Part shown: positions 1 through 6,042 of the stretch, one piece after another
How the letters are laid out: every line of letters starts with the position of its first letter
How positions within the stretch are numbered: position 1 is the first letter of the stretch
NCBI GenBank assembly: GCA_947632495.1
Contig: CANRPL010000052.1
Span: 1-10,107 of the forward strand
Source: an uncultured Bacilli bacterium
GTDB taxonomy: Bacteria; Bacillota_I; Bacilli_A; RF39; UBA660
Direction of reading: 5' to 3'
Length of the DNA stretch: 10,107 bases
Position numbers and translations under genes: made by a program
Notes under the pieces: generated by a model
Databases searched by the model: none
Told to the model about the DNA's origin: nothing
What the model saw: the letters and a program-made list of their open reading frames with translations, nothing else

Positions 1-97
1 ATGATTTTCATCATCCTCTATAATTAGATTCATTTATCAAATTTATTGTCTACCAACACTATTTGACAAAGAACCTAATTTCAAACCAACAATTAAA

Positions 98-126
98 TTG
101 TTTAGTGAATAACTATTTTCTATGAT
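98..126 (+). promoter_or_regulatory. Sigma-A-type promoter of the first GreA-like gene
   Basis: TTGTTT (98-103) and TATGAT (121-126) are separated by 17 nt, a good sigma-70/sigma-A arrangement. The expected transcription start is near 133, giving a leader of under 20 nt before the ATG at 151. The stretch from 1 to 97 shows no convincing gene. Confidence 0.5.
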
Positions 127-150
127 AAAATATTATTGAGGTTAATTATA

Positions 151-645
151 ATGGAAGAAATATTAGTAGATGAAAATGGTTATAAGCAATTTTTTGAGGA
201 ATTAAAAAAATTAGAAGAATTAAGCCTTTCTAATTCATCATTAGGTAGTGAGGCTTATAAAGATGCCATTGGCGATGGATGGCATGATAATTTTGCCTTT
301 GAAGAATCGATGAGAGAAAGTAGAGCTATAGCAAGTAGAATTGATGATTTATTAGCGAAACAACAATACTTAAAAATTGTTGACGATAGTGATAAAAAAG
401 AAGATTTAGTTAATATCGGTGATAAAGTTAATATAAATATTAAATATTCTGATGATGATATGGAAAATGAAGTTGTAACATTAACGGGAAAATATATACC
501 TAATACGGACAATGAGGCAAACGAAATATCTTTAAACAGCCCTTTAGGAAAAGTATTATATAAAGCCAAGATTGGAACATCAGTATCCTATTCAGTTGGC
601 GATTCAGACGTTTATATAACCATTCTAAAAAAAATTACTGACTAA
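151..645 (+). CDS. GreA/GreB-family transcription factor-like protein, paralogue 1
   Basis: This 164-residue protein has the size and two-part layout of GreA: an N-terminal helical, coiled-coil-like half (about 1-78) and a C-terminal FKBP-like half (about 85-162) with the family motif NSPLGKVLYKAKIG (129-142). Gre factors insert the tip of the coiled coil into the RNA polymerase secondary channel to stimulate transcript cleavage or otherwise alter catalysis. In classical GreA the tip reads GDLxENAEY. Here it is GDGWHDNFAF (41-50), keeping acidic residues but with an insertion and a Trp, so it is a divergent subfamily and not housekeeping GreA. The ATG at 151 is preferred over an in-frame TTG at 136, because the TTG lies inside the TTGAGG ribosome binding site and at the predicted transcription start. 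A paralogue follows at 739. Family assignment is firm; the exact effect on polymerase is unknown. Confidence 0.8.
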   Translation: MEEILVDENGYKQFFEELKKLEELSLSNSSLGSEAYKDAIGDGWHDNFAFEESMRESRAIASRIDDLLAKQQYLKIVDDSDKKEDLVNIGDKVNINIKYSDDDMENEVVTLTGKYIPNTDNEANEISLNSPLGKVLYKAKIGTSVSYSVGDSDVYITILKKITD

Positions 646-649
646 ACTA

Positions 650-676
650 TTAATTTTAAACGTTGTTTAAAATTAA
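650..676 (+). repeat. Perfect 12-bp AT-rich hairpin between the two Gre-like genes
   Basis: TTAATTTTAAAC (650-661) and GTTTAAAATTAA (665-676) are exact reverse complements around a 3-nt loop. It starts 4 nt after the stop of the first Gre-like gene. No clean T-tract follows, so it is more likely a weak terminator, attenuator or 3'-end stabiliser than a strong intrinsic terminator. Confidence 0.6.
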
Positions 677-682
677 CCATAC

Positions 683-711
683 TTGATTTTTACTACGATG
701 TGTGTTAGCAT
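683..711 (+). promoter_or_regulatory. Possible promoter of the second GreA-like gene
   Basis: TTGATT (683-688) and TAGCAT (706-711) are 17 nt apart and lie directly after the intergenic hairpin and before a strong ribosome binding site (AGGAGGTGG, 726-734). The -10 match is moderate; TATAAG at 711-716 is an alternative with poorer spacing. Confidence 0.35.
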
Positions 712-738
712 ATAAGACAAATCTTAGGAGGTGGAACC

Positions 739-1272
739 ATGAAAAATATGGAACCGATTTATTTAGATCAAAGCGGTTATGATGAATATCTAAAAGAGAT
801 TGAAGAATTAGAAAAAGCAATTGAAGAAAACAACAAAGGAAGAAGAGAAGCATTTGATGCTGGTGCTGGTGATGGTTGGGATTCACCAGAATTTGAGGAA
901 ATAGAAAGAACTAATATGCGCTTAAGTGGAAAACTACGTGATATGCGTGAAGCTTTAAGTAGAATCGTAATTATCGAAAAACACAATGATCAAGAGATAG
1001 TTGACATTGGTGATACTATTTTAGCAGATATGGTTTATGCTCCAGATGATAAAGAAGAAATTACTTTTAAGCTAGTTGGATCCGATGGAAATATCAGTTC
1101 CGAAGTTCAAGAAGTTTCCATCAATAGTCCATTAGGAAGTGCTGTTTATAAAAAGAAAATTGGTGATACCTGTTCTTATTCAGTAAACGATCGAAATTTT
1201 TCCGTTTTTCTAAAACAAAAATTAGATTTAACTAAAAAAAGTAAAGACCCAGTAAAAGAATTAAAAAAATAA
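739..1272 (+). CDS. GreA/GreB-family transcription factor-like protein, paralogue 2
   Basis: This 177-residue second member of the GreA/GreB family has an N-terminal coiled-coil-like half (about 5-80) and a C-terminal domain with NSPLGSAVYKKKIGDTCSYS (129-148). It shares the unusual GDGW tip (44-47) and the SPLG region with the gene upstream. Where paralogue 1 has HDN after GDGW, this one has DSP, so the acidic tip residues differ and the two may not be redundant. It carries a roughly 20-residue Lys-rich C-terminal extension past the usual end of GreA. The start is set by a near-perfect AGGAGGTGG Shine-Dalgarno. The HTH-WYL gene begins 15 nt downstream, so the two are probably cotranscribed. 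A specialised polymerase-channel modulator is the best guess; direct evidence for transcript cleavage activity is lacking. Confidence 0.8.
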   Translation: MKNMEPIYLDQSGYDEYLKEIEELEKAIEENNKGRREAFDAGAGDGWDSPEFEEIERTNMRLSGKLRDMREALSRIVIIEKHNDQEIVDIGDTILADMVYAPDDKEEITFKLVGSDGNISSEVQEVSINSPLGSAVYKKKIGDTCSYSVNDRNFSVFLKQKLDLTKKSKDPVKELKK

Positions 1273-1287
1273 TTTTTTAGGTGCAAT

Positions 1288-1854
1288 ATGGGAAAAGTTG
1301 GTAATACCTTAACAATGTTAAGATTGTTAGAAAGTGGTAAAAAATATTCCGTAAAAGAGTTAGCGAACAAATTAGAAGTTTCTCCAAGGATGATCAAAGC
1401 ATATAAAGAAGAATTGGAAAAATGTGGAATATATATCGATACAATTCGCGGTAGATATGGTGGTTATGTGTACCATAAAAAGCATAATTATAACCTATCA
1501 TTTGATTATCTAGATGTTGATGCCATAGAAAGTATCATATATAAATTAGATCCAAAAGAGCAACAAAAACTAAATATTACGTTAGAGAAAATAAGATCTA
1601 TCGTTATTTATTCAGCTGATGAAAAACGAAATATCAAAATTGATAAAGAAGATTTACAAAGAAAATATAATATTATTTCAAAGGCAATCAAAGAAAAGAA
1701 AATATTGACCTTTAAATTTCACAATAAGGAAAGAAGATTTCAACCTTTCTCATTTACATACTACAAAGACTTTATTTATATTACCGGTTATTCAATAGAT
1801 GAAGATGATATTAAAACCCTAAACTTAAGTGGAATTAAAGACTTAAAAATGTAA
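1288..1854 (+). CDS. Short HTH-WYL transcriptional regulator
   Basis: Residues 6-62 form a DeoR-like winged helix-turn-helix (VKELANKLEVSPRMIKAYKE, then IRGRYGGYVY as the wing), the usual DNA-binding end of WYL regulators. Residues about 128-188 resemble a compact WYL sensor domain (QPFSFTYYKDFIYITGYS), with the WYL motif itself replaced by IYI and the FRLDRI-like strand read as TLNLSGIKDLKM. WYL proteins bind ligands, often nucleic acid or nucleotide-like, and control defence, DNA-damage or metabolic genes. At 188 residues it is much shorter than typical WYL regulators of about 300 and lacks the C-terminal WCX extension. It follows the second Gre-like gene by 15 nt, has an AGGTG site before its ATG and ends inside a terminator. 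It may regulate its own operon or the nucleotide operon immediately downstream. Confidence 0.8.
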   Translation: MGKVGNTLTMLRLLESGKKYSVKELANKLEVSPRMIKAYKEELEKCGIYIDTIRGRYGGYVYHKKHNYNLSFDYLDVDAIESIIYKLDPKEQQKLNITLEKIRSIVIYSADEKRNIKIDKEDLQRKYNIISKAIKEKKILTFKFHNKERRFQPFSFTYYKDFIYITGYSIDEDDIKTLNLSGIKDLKM

Positions 1855-1875
1855 TTTTAATAATTACATTTTTTT
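1845..1875 (+). terminator. Intrinsic terminator of the Gre-like/WYL operon
   Basis: A perfect 12-bp stem (AAAAATGTAATT at 1845-1856, AATTACATTTTT at 1862-1873) with a 5-nt loop ends in seven consecutive Ts. The stop codon of the WYL gene (1852-1854) lies in the 5' arm. The stem is AT-rich but has the right geometry. It separates the regulatory block from the operon that follows. Confidence 0.75.
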
Positions 1876-1891
1876 AATGGTACAATATATC

Positions 1892-1930
1892 GCACCTTTA
1901 TTTGGTATAATCTTTCCTAAGGAAAGGTGC
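1892..1930 (+). promoter_or_regulatory. Extended -10 promoter inside an inverted repeat (candidate operator)
   Basis: TGGTATAAT (1903-1911) is a perfect extended -10 element, with expected initiation near 1917-1919; no good -35 is visible, as is common with extended -10 promoters. The element sits between GCACCTTT (1892-1899) and AAAGGTGC (1923-1930), exact reverse complements 23 nt apart. A second small palindrome, CTTTCC-TAA-GGAAAG (1912-1926), covers the predicted start site. A repressor on these arms would block polymerase, so this is a candidate operator for the seven-gene operon, perhaps for the neighbouring WYL protein. Confidence 0.55.
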
Positions 1931-1960
1931 CCTACCCTTATGGTAGAAAGTGGTGATATT

Positions 1961-2506
1961 ATGCGAAGATGTTTATTAGGCGAAGAAAAAAAAGAATTGG
2001 AATCACATCATAAAATTGTCAAATTTGATTATGAACACTACATAGATGCCTGCAAAATTATGGCTGAAGAAATTAAACAGAACTACACCATCGATGAAGA
2101 TACTGAATTAATTGGGATGGCTAGAGGTGGTCTTCCGATGCTCGTTACATTATCCCATTTATTAAACATTCGAAAAGTATCAATGATTCAAACACAAATG
2201 AGTAATTCTGATAACTGTCATGATTATGGCAAATTTAGATACATGAGTGATAACATAGATGATACAAAAACAAAATGTATATTACTTGAAGACATCATAT
2301 ATAAAGGAACAACCACTAATGGCGTCATCGATATATTAAAACAAAGAGGAAAAACAATTCTTGGCGTATATTCATTAATAATTGATAAAGGATTTAAAAA
2401 AATTAAAATAACAAACGACGACGTCGATATTAAATATACCTATGAAATTCCCGAAGATGATTGGGTTTACTTTTTTTGGGAAACTGATTTAAGAGAAATA
2501 AAATAA
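1961..2506 (+). CDS. Purine-type phosphoribosyltransferase-like protein
   Basis: This 181-residue type I phosphoribosyltransferase-fold protein belongs to the xanthine/hypoxanthine group, which joins a base to PRPP to make a nucleoside monophosphate. ARGG (54-57) lies in the N-terminal core, the PRPP-binding segment is ILLEDIIYKGTT (107-118), and the C-terminus has the base-hood signature DDWVYFFWE (166-174). In HPRT-type enzymes the loop reads EDIIDTGKT; here the catalytic Asp is Tyr and the Thr and Lys positions are Lys and Thr, so ordinary purine salvage is doubtful. The ATG at 1961 is chosen because AGTGGTGA lies just upstream. ATG 1940 is an in-frame alternative, while ATG 1877 lies upstream of the predicted promoter start and abuts the preceding terminator. 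First gene of the operon; 16 nt to the next gene. Confidence 0.75.
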   Translation: MRRCLLGEEKKELESHHKIVKFDYEHYIDACKIMAEEIKQNYTIDEDTELIGMARGGLPMLVTLSHLLNIRKVSMIQTQMSNSDNCHDYGKFRYMSDNIDDTKTKCILLEDIIYKGTTTNGVIDILKQRGKTILGVYSLIIDKGFKKIKITNDDVDIKYTYEIPEDDWVYFFWETDLREIK

Positions 2507-2522
2507 TATTCTGGAGGTGCTT

Positions 2523-3137
2523 ATGATGAACGATGTGGAAAATAGCCCTATTGTAATTTCCGGTCCATCAGGTAGTGGTAAATCAAAACTTATAGAATAT
2601 GTTGAAGCAGGATATCCAACCTTTATGGAAGCTACAGGAATAACTACTAGAGCTAAACGTGAAATCGAAGTTGGGAGAATGTATTTTGTCAGTAAAGCTG
2701 AATTTGAAAGTTTAATCGCCACGGATAACTTGATAGAATACTGTATCTATAATAATAACTACTATGGTGTACCTAAAAGTGAATTTGCTAAATTAAAAGA
2801 ATATCATTTAATGTTTAATGTTGGCTACTCTTCAGCCAAGGAAATTAAAAGGATGTATGAAGATACAATTATGATTTATCTTTTACCGCCAACCAAAGAG
2901 GAATTACTACGTAGATTAGGTGATCGTGAACAGGAAAGATATGTACTAGGTATTAAAGAAACTATGGCTCATGCCTTACAATATGATTACTTATTATTAT
3001 CGCTAACTAATGATATGGAAACAACTACTGATGACTTTATGGATATTGTCCATCAACGAGAAAAAGCTAAACAAAAAAGATTAATACTTGCTAAAAATAG
3101 AGACTTTGTAACGAACTTTTATAAGGGAGGAATTTAA
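2523..3137 (+). CDS. Guanylate-kinase-like nucleotide kinase
   Basis: The protein is 204 residues, the usual size of guanylate kinase, which transfers phosphate from ATP to GMP. The Walker A loop GPSGSGKS (14-21), the phosphate-binding TTRxxR (41-46), EVGRMYF (49-55), IEY (71-73), NYYG (79-82) and LLPPTKEELLRRL (120-132) follow the family order. Aligned by eye to yeast guanylate kinase, Arg38, Arg41, Tyr50, Glu69 and Tyr78 equivalents are kept, but Ser34 becomes Gly39, Ser80 becomes Val83 and Asp100 becomes Gly101. Those positions help hold guanine, so the acceptor may not be GMP. Two adjacent ATGs (2523, 2526) follow GGAGGTG at 2513-2519; either could be used. The FemAB-like gene starts 2 nt after its stop. 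Probably an accessory kinase and not housekeeping gmk. Confidence 0.8.
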   Translation: MMNDVENSPIVISGPSGSGKSKLIEYVEAGYPTFMEATGITTRAKREIEVGRMYFVSKAEFESLIATDNLIEYCIYNNNYYGVPKSEFAKLKEYHLMFNVGYSSAKEIKRMYEDTIMIYLLPPTKEELLRRLGDREQERYVLGIKETMAHALQYDYLLLSLTNDMETTTDDFMDIVHQREKAKQKRLILAKNRDFVTNFYKGGI

Positions 3138-3139
3138 AG

Positions 3140-4123
3140 ATGATCTATGAATTAGATTTAAATGATGATATAGAAGTTAATAAAATTAAAAAGTTTTTAG
3201 CTAGTAATAATTCGGATTATATGCAAAGTATTGAGTGGAATATTATTAGGAATGAAACAACAAAATATTTTATATACTATGTTGAGGATAGTGAAATAAT
3301 ATGGAGTTGTAATTTACTAGAAAAAGAAAAAGATAAAACTAAATATCTATATGCTCCTCGTGGTCCAGTATTAAAAGATGACAATTTTGAACTAATCAAT
3401 TTATTTTTAGAAAAAATCGAAAATTGGATGGCTAAAAAAAAGTATACAAAACTAGTAATAAATCCATATATAAACGAAAATAATCTAAAAAAGATTAGTG
3501 GTACATATCACTATAAAATTACACCTCATAATGATTATAGTAATTTACTAGATTCTTGTAAATTAGCCATTATGGATATCATCTTTGATGAAGAAGAACT
3601 AATAAAGAAACTACCAAGTAAATTTAGACAGAATACTAGAAGATCATATCGTAAAGGCTTAAAAAGTAAAATTTCTAAAAAAGTAGATTTAGCTAATTTT
3701 TATCAATTATATATTCAAACATCAGAAAGACATAAATTTAATCCTCATACGATGGAATATTTTAAAAAGCTTATAAAAATATATAAAGATAACTTAATTT
3801 TTTTGGAAGTTTGGTATAACAATATTCCCCTAGCGATGAGTATCGATATTATCTATAATAAGAAATTAATATATCTATATGGCGTTAGCGCCACAGAAAA
3901 TAGAAACTTACTCGGAATGTATAATATGCAATGGGAAGCTATTAAATATTGTATTGATAATAAAATACCCAAATATGATTTTGGTGGCGTCTTCTGTGAA
4001 GAAGATGATATCGAAAATAAAGACTATGGACTATATAATTTTAAAAAAGGCTATTGCTATAATGGATTTATTGATATTGTACCAGATATAGTCTTTAGTT
4101 TTGGAGGTAATAAAGATGATTAA
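3140..4123 (+). CDS. FemAB-like (lipid II interpeptide bridge type) aminoacyl transferase
   Basis: This 327-residue protein has the double-GNAT layout of the FemABX family, which transfers amino acids from aminoacyl-tRNA, classically onto the Lys side chain of peptidoglycan precursors. Visible family features are QSIEW (29-33), YAPRGPVL (71-78), the basic segment KFRQNTRRSYRKG (161-173), SERHKF (195-200), and the C-terminal KYDFGGV (278-284) and YNFKKGY (299-305). The length matches FemX-type proteins without the long coiled-coil arm of staphylococcal FemA. No signal peptide or membrane segment is seen, so it is cytoplasmic. It is set by GGGAGG at 3125-3130 and overlaps the next gene by 8 nt, so the two are probably translationally coupled. 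The wall is the usual target, but placement among nucleotide enzymes allows a different acceptor; relatives also occur in natural-product and polysaccharide loci. Confidence 0.78.
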   Translation: MIYELDLNDDIEVNKIKKFLASNNSDYMQSIEWNIIRNETTKYFIYYVEDSEIIWSCNLLEKEKDKTKYLYAPRGPVLKDDNFELINLFLEKIENWMAKKKYTKLVINPYINENNLKKISGTYHYKITPHNDYSNLLDSCKLAIMDIIFDEEELIKKLPSKFRQNTRRSYRKGLKSKISKKVDLANFYQLYIQTSERHKFNPHTMEYFKKLIKIYKDNLIFLEVWYNNIPLAMSIDIIYNKKLIYLYGVSATENRNLLGMYNMQWEAIKYCIDNKIPKYDFGGVFCEEDDIENKDYGLYNFKKGYCYNGFIDIVPDIVFSFGGNKDD

Positions 4124-5417
4124 TGTCGTATTTGAAGGATCAACTGGAGCTGGAAAAACAACCATTATCAAAAAGATTAAAAAAATATATGATAAAAATT
4201 ATAAGGTTGGAATAACAAATGATATCGACAAGAGTTCTCCCCTATATAAAGTTATTAAAAAAATGTTTGATGATAATGCTTTAGTATCATTAAAGGAAAA
4301 TTTTAATACCTTACGATATGAAACGTTAGTACAAGCAGCTGACTATTTATTTTTAAGAGAAAAATTATATGGTGAAAACAATGATATAAACTTATTTGAT
4401 AGAAATTACTGTTCAATATATTCCTATCAATCAGTCCTACTAGAAAATAACATCGATGGTGATCAAGAATTTATGAATAATGTCCTTGCTTGTATGAAAT
4501 CGGGTGAAAGAAAAACTGACTTGTTGGTATATTTTGATATAAATTTAAAAACATCGCTTAAACGTTCTCAAGAAAGAGACAAAAGAAAGTTTACAAAAAA
4601 AGAAAAAGAAACATTTAAAAAATTTAACGACAAACTAAAAGATTTTATTAGATATAACAACAGTGAATATAGTCTATTAGTTATTGAAAATAATGATACT
4701 GAACAAGAGATAATAGATAAAATAACTAAAAAAATTAATGAAATAATTGAAGATAAAAAGAAAAGTGAAGATGATAAATGGTATGAACTTTATAAAATAG
4801 ATATCGAGGAATTTGCTAAACCTGATGATTATATTGAATATAAACTTAAGTATAAGAAGAAATTTATTAATAAAGTTATTCAATACGCTAAAAATAAAAA
4901 AGTAATTGAAATGGGTTGTGGAACTGGTTTAATGGCTGGCTATCTACAAAAATTAGGTCTAGATGTTATTGCTCTTGATTTAAGTCAAGCCGTTTTAGAT
5001 TATGCCCACGAAATAGCCAATCAATCGCAGGTAATCTCCCCTTGTAAATATGAACAAGGAGATATTCTTAATTTAAAATATAAAGCCAATACTTTTGATG
5101 TAGCCTATAGTAATGGTGTTTTAGAACATTTTACTGATGAAGAAATAATCAAGACTTTAAAACAACAAATGAATGTTTCTAGATATGTTATTTTTGGAAT
5201 ACCTAGTACATATTTTAACATGAATGAAAAGATGCTTGGTAATGAACGTGGACTAACCTTAAAGGAATGGAAAACACTTATTGAAAAAGCTGGAGGAAAA
5301 TTAGTTGAACAAACAAGTTTCCACTACTACAAGCTATACCGAAGAATATTTGAGATTAAAAAATGGTTAAAGCCTAAAGCATTTTGGCTATTTATCATAG
5401 AAAAAGATCAGAATTAA
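4116..5417 (+). CDS. Fusion: thymidylate-kinase-like domain plus SAM methyltransferase
   Basis: A 433-residue two-domain cytoplasmic protein. Residues 1 to about 205 are a P-loop kinase of the thymidylate kinase type: FEGSTGAGKTT (6-16) as Walker A, a DR-motif segment FDRNYCSIYSYQ, and VYFDINLKTSLKRSQERD as the strand leading to the lid. A Lys/Glu-rich helical linker follows (about 205-225). Residues about 225-433 are a class I methyltransferase with motif I VIEMGCGTG (263-271), acidic Asp288 in VIALDLSQ, then GDILNLKYKANTFDVAYSNG and LEHF, like the Methyltransf_11 family. The ATG at 4116 follows GGAGG with 8-nt spacing; the in-frame TTG at 4101 forms part of that site. The fusion suggests that one substrate is both phosphorylated and methylated, or that the two steps are channelled. 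The true substrates cannot be read from sequence. Confidence 0.8.
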   Translation: MINVVFEGSTGAGKTTIIKKIKKIYDKNYKVGITNDIDKSSPLYKVIKKMFDDNALVSLKENFNTLRYETLVQAADYLFLREKLYGENNDINLFDRNYCSIYSYQSVLLENNIDGDQEFMNNVLACMKSGERKTDLLVYFDINLKTSLKRSQERDKRKFTKKEKETFKKFNDKLKDFIRYNNSEYSLLVIENNDTEQEIIDKITKKINEIIEDKKKSEDDKWYELYKIDIEEFAKPDDYIEYKLKYKKKFINKVIQYAKNKKVIEMGCGTGLMAGYLQKLGLDVIALDLSQAVLDYAHEIANQSQVISPCKYEQGDILNLKYKANTFDVAYSNGVLEHFTDEEIIKTLKQQMNVSRYVIFGIPSTYFNMNEKMLGNERGLTLKEWKTLIEKAGGKLVEQTSFHYYKLYRRIFEIKKWLKPKAFWLFIIEKDQN

Positions 5418-5478
5418 CATGATAAAAACAAAAAATACCAATTATATGATACAATTAACGAGGAGATGATAAATATAT

Positions 5479-6039
5479 ATGAAAAAATTAACTTACGTTA
5501 CTGGTAATTGGTCTAAAATAATGAGCGCTAAAAACATACTAGAACCACTAGGCATTGAAGTTGACAATGTCAAGATGGAAACGACAGAAATTCAAGCTGA
5601 TACTGTTGAAGAGGTTGCGATGCATTCAGCTAAAGAAGCAAGTGACAAATTAAAATGTGCAGTATTAAAAAATGACACCGGATTATATGTAGAAGCATTA
5701 GGTGGTTTTCCAGGACCATATACCCATTATGTAGATGAAAAACTTGGTGAAGATGGACTATTAAAACTTCTAGAAGGAGTTGAAAATAGAAAAGCTTGCT
5801 TTATGGAAGCATTTGCCTATTGTGAATATGGAAAAGATCCAATCGTATTTAAATCAATAACGAAAGGAACAATCGCCAAAGAAAAATCTGGGACATATGG
5901 TTGGAGTTGGGACTTTATATTTATACCAGACGGATATGATAAAACAATGGGAAACTATCCAGATGAAGAAAGATGTCTTGTTTGGAATACTGATGCTTAT
6001 ACTGAATTAGCCAACTATTTAAAAAATAAGGAAGACTAA
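5479..6039 (+). CDS. ITPA/HAM1-like nucleoside triphosphate pyrophosphatase, divergent
   Basis: At 186 residues this matches the ITPA/RdgB/HAM1 family, which hydrolyses non-canonical purine NTPs to the monophosphate and pyrophosphate. TGN (8-10) with Lys13 opens the fold, NDTGLYVEALGGFPGPY (65-81) is the metal and phosphate loop, and GWSWDFIFIPDGYDKT (141-156) matches the base-pocket strand; the pattern is nearer eukaryotic/archaeal ITPA than RdgB. The family's terminal SHR motif, whose His and Arg contact the purine, is replaced by VWNT (168-171), and the preceding EKN reads EERC. The fold is therefore clear but base preference is probably changed. It sits 61 nt after the kinase-methyltransferase gene and 3 nt before the PLP-protein gene. 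The ribosome binding site GGAGATGAT (5462-5470) is a one-mismatch match to the anti-SD complement. Confidence 0.85.
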   Translation: MKKLTYVTGNWSKIMSAKNILEPLGIEVDNVKMETTEIQADTVEEVAMHSAKEASDKLKCAVLKNDTGLYVEALGGFPGPYTHYVDEKLGEDGLLKLLEGVENRKACFMEAFAYCEYGKDPIVFKSITKGTIAKEKSGTYGWSWDFIFIPDGYDKTMGNYPDEERCLVWNTDAYTELANYLKNKED

Positions 6040-6042
6040 TAA

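Noticed and set aside
1..33. Possible minus-strand gene start (ATG at 33-31, reading MNLIIEDDENH off the left edge)
   Set aside because: Only 11 codons are visible and no clear ribosome binding site precedes the ATG on that strand.
64..69. Perfect TTGACA-like -35 element
   Set aside because: No acceptable -10 lies 16-18 nt downstream; the 98-126 pair fits better.
136..150. Upstream TTG start for the first Gre-like protein
   Set aside because: It overlaps the TTGAGG ribosome binding site and the predicted transcription start; ATG 151 has proper spacing.
1877..1960. Upstream ATG start for the phosphoribosyltransferase
   Set aside because: It lies 1-2 nt after a terminator and upstream of the extended -10 promoter, so the codon would not be in the mRNA.
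4101..4115. Upstream TTG start for the kinase-methyltransferase fusion
   Set aside because: The TTG is part of the TTGGAGG ribosome binding site of ATG 4116.
5445..5455. Internal promoter before the ITPA-like gene (TATGAT/TACAAT)
   Set aside because: No -35 at the right distance in AT-rich sequence; readthrough from upstream is enough.
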